From Candidatus Avelusimicrobium cornigerorum (GTDB taxonomy: Bacteria; Elusimicrobiota; Elusimicrobia; Elusimicrobiales; Elusimicrobiaceae), in NCBI GenBank assembly GCA_002309715.1, contig DBXW01000011.1, positions 32,741-96,740 of the forward strand: a stretch of 64,000 bases of DNA, written 5' to 3'. The notes under the pieces were generated by a model that ran no database searches, was not told where the DNA came from, and worked only from the letters and a program-made list of their open reading frames with translations. The translations under genes were made by a program, and so were the position numbers. The first letter of the stretch is position 1; each line of letters opens with the position of its first letter. This document shows positions 7,289 through 15,941 of this stretch, piece by piece.

Positions 7289-10090
7289 TTATCTTCGGGC
7301 CTTTCCTTTTTTTCTACGCGCCGATTTTTTGGAGCGTTTTTTCCGCTTGACCGGCTCCTTTTTTACCGTCTTAGGCGCGGGCTTGACCAGCAGCATATCG
7401 CGCACTTCATATTGTTCTATTTCTTCTAACGTAACCACTATTTCTTTTTGTTGTTGCAAATCCAGTTCAGCCGCTTGCGCCGGATCCAACCGGATTTCGT
7501 ACTTTCCTAAAGCAATCTCCGGGAACGAGTAATACCCATCAAACTCAGACACTTTGTTGTTGACCAGCGTACCGTCTTTATACAAATTTACAAGCGCCCC
7601 TTTGAAAGGTTTACGTTGTCCGTTTTCATCTTGCAAGTAAACCGTGCCTTCTATATCTCCGGTTGCCACAACGGGGAACGACAGATACATCACCTGCGCC
7701 GGACGCAATTTAATACTACGCGTTCCGGCCGTATTTAAGAGTGAAAGCGTGTCATCAATTTTGCTTGTATCTACATTCACATCAATATCCCGGTAGGCCG
7801 GCACGTGCGTGAGCATAACGTCTCCGGTTGAAGTGCGTTTATAAGAATCATACACGTTAATACGAGGATTGGTGGTAATATCGGCCTTATCTAAGCGCTG
7901 TTCTCCTTCATCAAATGTTCCGTTGCCGTTCACGTCCATATAGGCAAAAGAAGACAACGCGCCCGTTCCTTGTACTTTACTGCCGGTAGCATACAAGTGC
8001 CGGTTGTGCCAATCCGGCACAAAAGAAACGTTGTAGCCGATAAATGCATACGAATTATGCCAATTGGATGTACCGCCTTCTAAAGAAATAAACCCATACT
8101 TCGTCAAATAACTTAAATTAGCCGAGTATACACTTTCGTATCTATGCTCTAATAAACTGCGCGATTGATAGGCATACCGCGCGCCGAGTTTCAGCCGGGA
8201 AGAAAGCGAATAGTGCGCGTCAAACTCCGTATTATACAGGCGGTCATACGTAAAATTATAGGTGGCTCCGCCGCGCAGTGTCCAGGGGCCGACCACGCGG
8301 TTGGCCGTCATCATGATTTGTTCACTGGGGACATTGCCGTAATAGTTATGGTTTTGATACTGCGCATTAACATAGATATTAAACGGCAAGGTTTGGGAAA
8401 CCGAAACGGTATGTTCCGTTTGCGTATTGGTGTCGTGTAATACCGTAAAATGACGGAAGGAATAAGAAAGCGGCACCGTTACTTTATTAAATAGCAATAA
8501 ACTTTTATTCAAGCGGAAAATCGTTTCCGAATCCATCGTCGTGCTGTGAAACAAGTTACGCGCCAAAACAGCATCCCCGTAGTGTAGGTGTTCAAAGGTC
8601 AGGTCCCAATCCCACAAAGAAGTCTGCGCGTAATAATCTAACGTAGCAACCGATTTGTCAAAATCTATTACAGTGCCGATACTGGAAAAAATACCATAGG
8701 CAAATAAAGACAAATCGCCCCCCACATATTGTTTATCTTTGCGATAGGAAGATTGCGGGGGCCACTCTTCATATAACTCCAACGAATCGGTCATGGCGGA
8801 AACATTGAGCGTTAAAAAGTCCGTTAGCCCATACCCCGCCTCTATAAGCGCCTGATGCCCGGCAATGGTAGAACGCGGCGAAGCATGCGTTTCTATTAAG
8901 TAGCGGTTTTTGTTGATGTAGTCCAAACGCAAACGCCCTTTGCCGCGATTGAGCAAATTACCGTTAAAGAAAATAACTTCTTCTTTTTCTTTGGTTTGCC
9001 CTTGCGGGCCGTAGAAAACAAGTTTAAATTTATTTTTACCGAGCAATAGCGGAATATCCGCAAACTCAAAATAACCGTCATCTGTTTGATTCCGGTAGCC
9101 AAGCAACTCTTCGTTGCGGTAAAGTTCCACCTGCCACCCCAACGGTAACGCATCGCGAAACGTATAGGTTTTATCATCCGGGGCCAGCGACGACTCTGTA
9201 GACATTTTAATACCGATACCGGCCACGTTAGCCGTATTTTCCGCGTTAGAATACCCGTACGTATCCCCCATTTCCAAATGCTTAAATAGCCCTAAAATAC
9301 GGCCGGTTTCATCTTCGCGGGCCGTCTTAAAAGTAAGGATTGGAGTATCTTCCAGCGCAGAAGAAAAAGCATTAAATTCGGAATCAAAACCGCCTGTCAA
9401 AAAGGTGGCGTTTGCGCTGTAACTAAAATTATTTTTACTGGGGCTATTTTTACTTTTGGCTAAACTGTAGCGAGCGGATAAATCTAAAAAGGGCGGCTGC
9501 AACCAATCGGATTGGGTGTAAACATCTTTGTTGAGTAACGCTAACCGTGCGGCTTCTTTTTCCTGCGCCACTTGGTCAAAACGTTTTTGTTTTTGAAGGC
9601 GGGAAAGGGCCGCATCAAAAGGCAAATTCCCCGCGGATGTAACCCGCAACGTTTGGCCGGAAAAATCAAACTCACTTAAGGTATTTAAAATTTTATCAAC
9701 AAGCGTTATATTCAAGTAAAGTTCATCTTCGTAATACAAAAAATCATCCGGAGCAAAATCAAACATATTTTTGCCCACACGCCCGGTATGCTTATCAAAA
9801 TCTACCCACACGGTGTTGCCGGCATTTTCCAACCAACCGGTAAGTGCACGCTTTTCTTTATCGTAGGTAATGGGAACTTCTATATCTTGCTCAAAGTAGG
9901 TGACCGGGAGAAACAAACGGTCACCTTGGTAGAACGCTTCCAACGCGGAATTGATAATAACCGGGCCGGAATAGACGTGAATGATGATAAAATTATCTTG
10001 CGATTCTTGGGCGTGAGCCAAAGGCGCTCTTAACCAAACGGTTAAGAGCGCAAGGCACAACAAAACCCAAAATTTACGTAGGTACGACAA
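7289..10090 (-). CDS. fimbrial usher-like outer-membrane protein with C-terminal SdrB/CNA-B-like domain
   Basis: A 933-aa exported protein (signal peptide ending AHA). After an N-terminal domain of about 170 residues comes a long region of alternating beta-strands typical of a large barrel. It includes a segment resembling usher plug regions (LPLGWQVELYRNEELLGYRN, GYFEFADIPLLLGKNKFKL). Near the C-terminus GDIEGTVYLQDENGQ and SEFDGYYSFPEIALGKYEI mark an SdrB/CNA-B-type carboxypeptidase-regulatory-like domain. The last 25 residues are almost all Lys/Arg/Ser, which is odd for a barrel terminus. Its position between chaperone and subunit genes supports a role as the assembly usher of an unusual clade. 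The exact family is not certain. Confidence 0.7.
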   Translation of the reverse strand: MSYLRKFWVLLCLALLTVWLRAPLAHAQESQDNFIIIHVYSGPVIINSALEAFYQGDRLFLPVTYFEQDIEVPITYDKEKRALTGWLENAGNTVWVDFDKHTGRVGKNMFDFAPDDFLYYEDELYLNITLVDKILNTLSEFDFSGQTLRVTSAGNLPFDAALSRLQKQKRFDQVAQEKEAARLALLNKDVYTQSDWLQPPFLDLSARYSLAKSKNSPSKNNFSYSANATFLTGGFDSEFNAFSSALEDTPILTFKTAREDETGRILGLFKHLEMGDTYGYSNAENTANVAGIGIKMSTESSLAPDDKTYTFRDALPLGWQVELYRNEELLGYRNQTDDGYFEFADIPLLLGKNKFKLVFYGPQGQTKEKEEVIFFNGNLLNRGKGRLRLDYINKNRYLIETHASPRSTIAGHQALIEAGYGLTDFLTLNVSAMTDSLELYEEWPPQSSYRKDKQYVGGDLSLFAYGIFSSIGTVIDFDKSVATLDYYAQTSLWDWDLTFEHLHYGDAVLARNLFHSTTMDSETIFRLNKSLLLFNKVTVPLSYSFRHFTVLHDTNTQTEHTVSVSQTLPFNIYVNAQYQNHNYYGNVPSEQIMMTANRVVGPWTLRGGATYNFTYDRLYNTEFDAHYSLSSRLKLGARYAYQSRSLLEHRYESVYSANLSYLTKYGFISLEGGTSNWHNSYAFIGYNVSFVPDWHNRHLYATGSKVQGTGALSSFAYMDVNGNGTFDEGEQRLDKADITTNPRINVYDSYKRTSTGDVMLTHVPAYRDIDVNVDTSKIDDTLSLLNTAGTRSIKLRPAQVMYLSFPVVATGDIEGTVYLQDENGQRKPFKGALVNLYKDGTLVNNKVSEFDGYYSFPEIALGKYEIRLDPAQAAELDLQQQKEIVVTLEEIEQYEVRDMLLVKPAPKTVKKEPVKRKKRSKKSARRKKGKARR

Positions 10091-10105
10091 GAAAGTTTCC
10101 TCTTA

Positions 10106-10948
10106 TTATAATTTTACTTCCGTCTGGGCCAACACTTTATCTTTTTGTACTTCCACCTCATCAGTTTGCGTGAATAATACTTTAAGTGTCTTGCCCTTGA
10201 GTTTCTTTGCGGACAGCGGCTTCCCCTCTTTATTGACTCCGACATGCGAACGCAAGGGAATAAGCGTTTCCAATTTTTCCGTCGTGGGGAGCATATAACG
10301 CCCTTTAATGTAACCAATCATATCATCTCCGTTCCAAACGGTTAAATCCCCCCGGGCAGAGGTGCGCTTTTCTTGCGCCTGACGGTTCATAACCACGCGT
10401 AAATAAATACCGTCATCTTTGGTAACAAGGCCGTTGGTTTCCAAGGAAACCGGGGCATTTTCATTTATTTTATAACGCACAAATATCGGAATAGAAAAAG
10501 ACGGAATCGGCGTAATTTTAGCACTAAAAGCGCCGGGGGCTAATTCTTTTTTGGTGGCTGCTTTTTCTAACAATACTTCGGTAAAAGTAATATACCCCAC
10601 ATATTCACCCGGCTCTAAACCTTCCGGGATACGTTTCAAAACGCGAATCGTTTGGCTTTGAGACGGTTTCAGTAGGACCGAGCGCGGGCTGTAGCGCAGT
10701 AATTTATTCACGCTGTCAGCCGGGACTTCTTCCGTGGCGACTTCGGTAAAAGAACCGTCAGGGTTTTGTTTCTTGTATGACAACGTCACCCGATAGTTGG
10801 CACTTTCCAAAGCACTGGAGTTAATGAGAGTTACTTTTTCAGATTTAGTTTTATCATCTAAAAATAAATACTTGGGGTGAATCATAATCCCGGCACTTGC
10901 ACAAAAAGCAATACTGCACAATGTAAACAACAGCACAACTTTTCTCAT
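10106..10948 (-). CDS. periplasmic pilus-assembly chaperone (PapD-like)
   Basis: A 280-aa protein with a signal peptide (ending CASAG). The PapD-like immunoglobulin fold is recognised from the N-terminal MIHPKYLFLDDKTKSEKVTL strand and the motif RYSPRSVLLKPSQSQTIRV. The latter contains the Arg and the alternating strand that cap subunits by donor-strand complementation. The domain-2 segment is also present. At 280 aa it is longer than the usual 230-240. It lies 12 nt after the two-domain subunit gene and 15 nt before the usher, a normal chaperone-usher gene order. Confidence 0.82.
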   Translation of the reverse strand: MRKVVLLFTLCSIAFCASAGIMIHPKYLFLDDKTKSEKVTLINSSALESANYRVTLSYKKQNPDGSFTEVATEEVPADSVNKLLRYSPRSVLLKPSQSQTIRVLKRIPEGLEPGEYVGYITFTEVLLEKAATKKELAPGAFSAKITPIPSFSIPIFVRYKINENAPVSLETNGLVTKDDGIYLRVVMNRQAQEKRTSARGDLTVWNGDDMIGYIKGRYMLPTTEKLETLIPLRSHVGVNKEGKPLSAKKLKGKTLKVLFTQTDEVEVQKDKVLAQTEVKL

Positions 10949-10960
10949 ACGACCTCCTAA

Positions 10961-11911
10961 TTAGTACGTAATTGATACAGGATACGTCCCCGTATATTCA
11001 CCGATAGCCGCATTTGCAGGTACCGTCAACGTTCCGCCCACCTTAAACGTGTGCGTAAAATTTGACAAGACGCAAGAAACAGAACACGATGAAGTAAAAT
11101 TGCTAACCGTCATGGAATTATTGCCATTGCTAATGGTAGCTGAAGCCGGCAACGTTACGGAAAAAGATTGTCCCGAATTCCCGGTAACCGTAAATGAGTC
11201 GGCCCGGGTGGCTGTAAGTTGGCAAAATGCGTTAGGAGAAGTGCCCGTACCGTTAGGATTTACGGTAATCGTTTGCTGTGACCGGGAACGGCAAATTTCC
11301 CCAAAGTCCAAGGCGGCCCCCGAATCATGGGATAACGAGAGATGCGGAGTTATATGAACAGTTACATTGATAGGAACATCTGTCCAATCGGTCTGTACAA
11401 CGATTAATCCTTTAATTCTAAATTGCACCGGCCCGGATACGGTACCCGAAATCGTGCATGGTTGCGTTCCGGTAAAAGATTCCAGTTGCAATTTCGCTCC
11501 CACCGGAAAAGAAACCGAACTACTAGACGTAGCCGAGGCTGTTGTAGACGTAGATTCGTTGGTGGTAGTAAAATCACTAATTAACACGGAACCGCAACCA
11601 TCTGTTGAAACGCGGGTGGTATTTGTATTTCGGTTTGTCTGAAACGTAACGGTTCCGCTGATTCTTTCCGCCCAACTGAAATTTCCGATACCGGCTGATC
11701 CGCTGCTCCCCCCGCTATGGCCCGTTAAAGGCCCACTTCCGCTAGTAGTCGCTGTTCCGCTAGCATGTTGTGTAATAATACTAAATCCACTGGTGCTATT
11801 TGCTAGGAATCCCACAGAACCGAAATCAATGGTAGGCGTTTGTACTACACTCCCCGAAAAAGCAATAATATCCGTTAGTAAGAAACAACTTACTAAAATA
11901 ATTTTACGCAT
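10961..11911 (-). CDS. two-domain DUF4402-type adhesin or tip subunit
   Basis: A 316-aa secreted protein. A signal peptide is followed by a Ser/Thr/Gly-rich N-terminal domain with paired cysteines, then a C-terminal DUF4402-like domain beginning GAALDFGEICRS and ending GEYTGTYPVSITY. The C-terminal domain parallels the 164-aa subunit at 6693. A lectin-like N-terminal domain plus a pilin domain is the layout of tip adhesins in chaperone-usher pili, so this is probably the tip protein. It is first in the operon, behind an extended -10 at 11936-11928. Confidence 0.72.
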   Translation of the reverse strand: MRKIILVSCFLLTDIIAFSGSVVQTPTIDFGSVGFLANSTSGFSIITQHASGTATTSGSGPLTGHSGGSSGSAGIGNFSWAERISGTVTFQTNRNTNTTRVSTDGCGSVLISDFTTTNESTSTTASATSSSSVSFPVGAKLQLESFTGTQPCTISGTVSGPVQFRIKGLIVVQTDWTDVPINVTVHITPHLSLSHDSGAALDFGEICRSRSQQTITVNPNGTGTSPNAFCQLTATRADSFTVTGNSGQSFSVTLPASATISNGNNSMTVSNFTSSCSVSCVLSNFTHTFKVGGTLTVPANAAIGEYTGTYPVSITY

Positions 11912-11927
11912 AACAATCCCATATTAA

Positions 11928-11936
11928 AGTATAGCA
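11928..11936 (-). promoter_or_regulatory. extended -10 promoter of the chaperone-usher operon (TGCTATACT)
   Basis: The minus strand reads TGCTATACT, 16 nt before the ATG at 11911, with a short GGGA ribosome binding element between. It is identical to the nonamers at 2026 and 19904. Confidence 0.6.
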
Positions 11937-12002
11937 TAAATACGTCATATTCTTGCAGTTTGACTCACATATATAAGCAATAAAATTTTCTACAATATAT
12001 TT

Positions 12003-12503
12003 ATGCGTAAACTGACTGTAATTAAAGGCGATATTACCCAACTTTATGTAGACGCTATCGTCAATGCCGCCAACCATACACTGCTTGGCGGTGGTGGAGT
12101 GGATGGGGCCATCCACCGCGCCGCCGGGCCCGAACTTCTAAAAGAGTGCCGCACATTGGGCGGATGCCCAACCGGAAACGCAAAAATAACTGCCGCCTAT
12201 AACCTGCCTTGTAAATACGTTATTCATACGGTGGGCCCCGTATGGTACGGCGGTGCAAACCGCGAAGAGGAAAATTTACGCAATTGCTATTTGCGTTCCC
12301 TGGAATTGGCAGAAGAACACGCGTGTAAAACGGTGGCTTTTCCGTGTATTTCTACGGGCGTGTACCGCTTCCCCAAAGAAAAGGCGGCGCAAATCGCGAC
12401 AAGTGCCGTACGCCAAGCCGCTCTTAATACCGTTAAAGAAGTTATTTTTGTATGTTTTAGTGAAGAAGATAAAAAAATTTACGATAAATTACTTGAAAAA
12501 TAA
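12003..12503 (+). CDS. macrodomain protein (O-acetyl-ADP-ribose deacetylase-like)
   Basis: A 166-aa stand-alone macrodomain. The motif DAIVNAANHTLLGGGGVDGAIH is the ADP-ribose-binding signature of the YmdB/MacroD class, including the catalytic Asn and the glycine-rich loop. CISTGVYRFP is the second phosphate loop. These enzymes remove acetyl or ADP-ribosyl groups from O-acetyl-ADP-ribose or modified proteins in the cytoplasm. A TACAAT box (11991-11996) is followed by 6 nt and the ATG without any ribosome binding site, so this may be a leaderless message. Confidence 0.88.
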   Translation: MRKLTVIKGDITQLYVDAIVNAANHTLLGGGGVDGAIHRAAGPELLKECRTLGGCPTGNAKITAAYNLPCKYVIHTVGPVWYGGANREEENLRNCYLRSLELAEEHACKTVAFPCISTGVYRFPKEKAAQIATSAVRQAALNTVKEVIFVCFSEEDKKIYDKLLEK

Positions 12504-12512
12504 TTACCCGTC

Positions 12513-12541
12513 AAAAAAGCCCCGCGTTTGCGGGGCTTTTT
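12513..12541. terminator. intrinsic terminator, convergent genes
   Basis: AAGCCCCGC-GTTT-GCGGGGCTT with flanking A6 and T5 runs lies between the macrodomain and hydrolase genes, which converge. It can serve both. Confidence 0.85.
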
Positions 12542-12545
12542 ATTT

Positions 12546-13364
12546 CTATTTATTTAGTTGACTATCAAAAAAATCAGCCACGATCTTATTTACCGCCGAC
12601 GAGTCTTGGGTGAAACAGTGGTTAAAACCTTGCAGCGTTTTTAAGGTAGCATGCGGAAAGATTTTGCTATACTCCACTCCGTAACGGTAAGGGACTAACT
12701 CATCATCTTGGCTATGTACCACCAACACCGGGCCCGTATATCGTCGGGAAACTTCGTAAATAGGTAAGTGCTGGGTGGTTTCCAAAAACGCGCGGCCCAC
12801 TTTTAAGCCGTTGGGCAACGTAATATATTCCGGCGGGTTTTGGGGGGCATACGTAACGCCAAACAACTCCCCGCGGGCCGTGTCTTCTTTTAACTCCGGC
12901 GCCGGAGCCATAAGCACAATACTTTTGAGCCCCTTTTCGCCCAACTCCCCGGCTAACATCCCGGTAATAACGCCCCCTTGCGAATGGCCCACGGCAGAAA
13001 CAGACGTTACTTGCGGTAGTTTTTTTACATACTTATAAACACGCCGAGCGTCTTCCGTTTCGTTAGGGATAGTCATATCTAAAAAAGAGCCCTCGCTTTT
13101 ACCGTGCCCGTTAAAATCAAACAGCACGGTCGCAATCCCGCGGCTGTTAAGTTGGGCAGATAAGTCGGTCAACAGCGGCATTTCTTTACTGGCATTAAAC
13201 CCGTGTAAAATCATCACCAACGGATACGTTTTTTTACCGACCGGGGTGTGTAATACCGCAGAAAGTTGCCCGTGGTCTCCCGGTAATGTAAAAGATTGTG
13301 TGGTAGGGACACTCGCACAACCGATTAGTAATACTGCTACCAGTAATGTAAAGATTTTTCGCAT
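12546..13364 (-). CDS. alpha/beta hydrolase lipoprotein (esterase, BAAT/S33-like)
   Basis: A 272-aa predicted lipoprotein (VLLIGC lipobox) with a complete alpha/beta-hydrolase core. It shows the oxyanion HGFNASKE, a DFNGHGKSEG loop, the nucleophile elbow GHSQGG, the acid in VHSQDDELVP and the His in GFNHCF. The arrangement resembles feruloyl/cinnamoyl esterases and related serine hydrolases. Lipidation places it on the cell envelope. The substrate is unknown; plant-cell-wall ester cleavage would be plausible for a gut organism, but this is only inference. Confidence 0.8.
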   Translation of the reverse strand: MRKIFTLLVAVLLIGCASVPTTQSFTLPGDHGQLSAVLHTPVGKKTYPLVMILHGFNASKEMPLLTDLSAQLNSRGIATVLFDFNGHGKSEGSFLDMTIPNETEDARRVYKYVKKLPQVTSVSAVGHSQGGVITGMLAGELGEKGLKSIVLMAPAPELKEDTARGELFGVTYAPQNPPEYITLPNGLKVGRAFLETTQHLPIYEVSRRYTGPVLVVHSQDDELVPYRYGVEYSKIFPHATLKTLQGFNHCFTQDSSAVNKIVADFFDSQLNK

Positions 13365-13391
13365 CTTTGTAGTCTCTAAAAACTCAAACTA

Positions 13392-14048
13392 TTAAAAATG
13401 TTTGTTCACCTGCAAGTGGAACGACATATAACTCATCTTACGGTTTCCGTCTCCTTGAATATTCACCGGCGAATCCCGCGTCAATTTGTCAGTATCGTAA
13501 CTAAACGCATTGTAACGCGTTTCAAATCCTACAGCCCAGCCGCTATCCTTACCGAGGTCCACTTCCATACCGGCCCCTATAAACCAACCCAAAGAAGTAT
13601 CGGTGGCTTTGCGGGAATAATCCACCCCGCTTCTGTGAACATTTAAATCTTGCCGGGCCGACGTTAGACCGATACCTACCGGCATATACAAGCGAAACAG
13701 ATTTTCCGGATTCGCAATAAACCGAGCGGCCAGCATAGCGTTAAAAATTTTGGTTCGGTCATCCACTTTGTCACTGGAAATAAAGAATTCACCACCTTCA
13801 AAATCCCCGTAAGAAAGTTCTGTTCCTATACCGATATGCGGCGTCAACAAATAGTAATACGACAAGCCGCACTCCACCCCCAGCGTGCCCCAATCCACCC
13901 GGTCGTAGGCGGAGTAAGAAACGCCGGAATTTTCAAGTTGAAAGCCAAGCCCCAGCCGGGCGCCTATCAAATGCTGCCCTTGCTCCAGTTGTGCAAAAGA
14001 CGGCACGCACAAAAACAAACCAACACAGGTAATAATTATTTTTTTCAT
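13392..14048 (-). CDS. outer-membrane beta-barrel protein
   Basis: A 218-aa protein with a signal peptide (ending SFA) and alternating amphipathic strands: GARLGLGFQLE, LGVECGLSYYYLL, GIGTELSYGDF, and a C-terminal YMSFHLQVNKHF strand ending in Phe as barrel proteins do. The size and pattern fit a small OmpA/OmpW-like or opacity-type barrel. No specific family signature is visible. It stands alone with its own neighbours on both sides encoding envelope lipoproteins. Confidence 0.68.
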   Translation of the reverse strand: MKKIIITCVGLFLCVPSFAQLEQGQHLIGARLGLGFQLENSGVSYSAYDRVDWGTLGVECGLSYYYLLTPHIGIGTELSYGDFEGGEFFISSDKVDDRTKIFNAMLAARFIANPENLFRLYMPVGIGLTSARQDLNVHRSGVDYSRKATDTSLGWFIGAGMEVDLGKDSGWAVGFETRYNAFSYDTDKLTRDSPVNIQGDGNRKMSYMSFHLQVNKHF

Positions 14049-14056
14049 TTTATATC

Positions 14057-15097
14057 CTATTTATTTTGGCGTCGCTTGATACGATCGCCGTAAATCGTTT
14101 TCCAATCGTTACGCATAGAAACACAAATCCAGCCGTACGTATCGCAATCTTTACGCATTTTTTCGGCTTTCTTTATATTACCGTACTCACGTTCTAAATC
14201 GTCACACATAAGCATAAATCCCAAGGCTTTATACTTATTGCCGTTAATCGTATAGTTAACCATACTGGCATCACTAAATGTGTTGCCAAAGGCCAGTACC
14301 GGTTGCACCCCGATTTCCCGTTCAATCAGGGACACTTTGTTCATCTGTAGATTTTTTACCAAGTTTTTACCACCTAATACAAGTTCATCACCTTTTTTAA
14401 ACGTGTATACAAGGCCATCTTCATTGCCTTGTCGGCTGGATAAGATTGTGCTGTCCGAACCGAGAATTTGCCGGTTGGGGATATACGGCATATTTTTTTC
14501 AATCAATGGGCGCACCGTTAAGCGGTCCGTACCGCTGCAAATATAAACCGTAAATTTATTTTCAATAAGGTATTTGACCACTTCCAGCATAGGTCTATAA
14601 AAAATGTCCCCGCGTTTCATGCCCACAAAACCGGGTTGGTCTTCTTCCATAAAAGCGCGGACAAACCGGTAAAATTCCCGGAGCGTCATGCCTTGATAAG
14701 CCTGGGAAACCATTTTTTCGCGATTAGCGTTTAACGACGGGAAAACTCCCTCTTCGCGCGAAGCAAGTGCTGCCTTCAGTTGCTCATTGGTAGGGGTGTA
14801 ATTCGGATCGTCTAATACGCGGTGTTCAAATAAAGCCCAGTCAAAATACGTGGGATCCGTTTCCAAAATAAGTGTACCGTCTAAATCAAACACCGCTACG
14901 CGGTTTTCCACGGGGATAAAATCAGGGGACTTTGGGTTGGTAACTTTTTGAACATAATTAACAAGGGCTTGTTTAGCCGGAGCAGTTTCGTTCCAAAGGG
15001 ACAAATCATCCTTTTGCACATGGGCACACCCACCCGTCAAACATATACTGACCGCCAGGCAAGCAAGTGTAGTAAAAAAATGCAAGTATTTCTTCAT
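14057..15097 (-). CDS. HAD-superfamily phosphatase lipoprotein
   Basis: A 346-aa predicted lipoprotein (CLTGGC lipobox) with a HAD fold. Motif I is VAVFDLDGTLILE (nucleophile and acid/base Asp), motif II is YICSGTD, and motif IV is in LAFGNTFSDASMV. The helical cap between motifs I and II is about 100 residues, as in type-IB phosphoserine phosphatase-like enzymes. Export of a HAD enzyme suggests a secreted acid-phosphatase role, but the substrate is unknown. A TGCTACAAT box at 15130-15122 and AGGAG precede the start. Confidence 0.8.
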   Translation of the reverse strand: MKKYLHFFTTLACLAVSICLTGGCAHVQKDDLSLWNETAPAKQALVNYVQKVTNPKSPDFIPVENRVAVFDLDGTLILETDPTYFDWALFEHRVLDDPNYTPTNEQLKAALASREEGVFPSLNANREKMVSQAYQGMTLREFYRFVRAFMEEDQPGFVGMKRGDIFYRPMLEVVKYLIENKFTVYICSGTDRLTVRPLIEKNMPYIPNRQILGSDSTILSSRQGNEDGLVYTFKKGDELVLGGKNLVKNLQMNKVSLIEREIGVQPVLAFGNTFSDASMVNYTINGNKYKALGFMLMCDDLEREYGNIKKAEKMRKDCDTYGWICVSMRNDWKTIYGDRIKRRQNK

Positions 15098-15121
15098 AAA
15101 AACTCCTAAATGTGTAAAAAA

Positions 15122-15130
15122 ATTGTAGCA
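15122..15130 (-). promoter_or_regulatory. extended -10 promoter (TGCTACAAT)
   Basis: The minus strand reads TGCTACAAT 24 nt before the HAD gene ATG. An AGGAG ribosome binding site lies between. Confidence 0.55.
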
Positions 15131-15198
15131 TTTTTATTTGATTTGTACGCCTTCTGCATTTTTTGATATATTTATCTTATCTGTAATAGGAAAAAAAT

Positions 15199-15876
15199 AT
15201 GAAAAAACTAGTTATTACTTTGTTATTAGCCGCAAGTTGTGTTGTACCCGTATGGGCAGATACTATTTCTACCGACAAAAGTGATTTTGCCCAAGTCAGC
15301 ACGGTTATTGATGATGCCGTGTACGATATTCGGTATTATTCGTCTTACAATTTTACAGGGAAGCGGATTAACGGTTACAAAGCCCCGCGCGCTTATATGA
15401 CCAAAAAAGCATTAGCAGCCTTGGCAAAAGCCGCCGAAGATTTACGCCAACAAGGCTACCGCATCTTAATTTGGGATACTTACCGCCCGCAAAAAGCCGT
15501 GGATAATTTTGTAGCGTGGATCAACAACCCAAACGATCCCGGCGACAAATCTTTCTATCCCACGTTGGAAAAATCCAATTTATTGGAAGGGAATTATATT
15601 ATGGCCAAATCGGGCCACAGCCGCGGAAGCACCGTTGATTTGACGATTATTAAAAAAGACGGCGGTTTTGTGGATATGGGCGGCACCTTTGATTTATTCT
15701 CGGAAATTTCACACCCGGACTATAAAAAAATTTCCAAGAAACAAAAAAAGAATCGCGAAATTTTAAGAAAAGCCATGGAAAAAGCAGGTTTTCAAGGCAT
15801 TGATTCCGAGTGGTGGCACTTTACGTTAAAAGACGAACCGTATAAAGACACCTACTTCAACTTTGATGTAGAGTAA
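15199..15876 (+). CDS. ddpX: D-alanyl-D-alanine dipeptidase (VanX/DdpX family), exported
   Basis: A 225-aa protein with a signal peptide (ending VWA) and the full M15D metallopeptidase signature. SGHSRGSTVDLTI holds a Zn-binding His and Asp, and EWWHF holds the catalytic Glu and the last Zn His. An Arg in WDTYRPQ matches the substrate-binding Arg. The enzyme cleaves D-Ala-D-Ala dipeptide. No vanHA or vanRS genes are nearby and the protein is exported, so periplasmic scavenging of D-Ala-D-Ala is more likely than glycopeptide resistance. Confidence 0.88.
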   Translation: MKKLVITLLLAASCVVPVWADTISTDKSDFAQVSTVIDDAVYDIRYYSSYNFTGKRINGYKAPRAYMTKKALAALAKAAEDLRQQGYRILIWDTYRPQKAVDNFVAWINNPNDPGDKSFYPTLEKSNLLEGNYIMAKSGHSRGSTVDLTIIKKDGGFVDMGGTFDLFSEISHPDYKKISKKQKKNREILRKAMEKAGFQGIDSEWWHFTLKDEPYKDTYFNFDVE

Positions 15877-15892
15877 CATGGGTTGCTTATAG

Positions 15893-15923
15893 AAAAGGCC
15901 CCGTCGTTTGACGGGGCCTTTTT
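15893..15923. terminator. intrinsic terminator, convergent genes
   Basis: AAAGGCCCCGTC-GTTT-GACGGGGCCTTT lies between the converging dipeptidase and preA genes, with A and T runs at either side. Confidence 0.87.
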
Positions 15924-15941
15924 CAAATAAACCTTCTTAAT

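Noticed and set aside
15199..15876. VanX-type glycopeptide resistance
   Set aside because: The protein is exported and no vanHA or vanRS genes are nearby; a scavenging dipeptidase is more likely.
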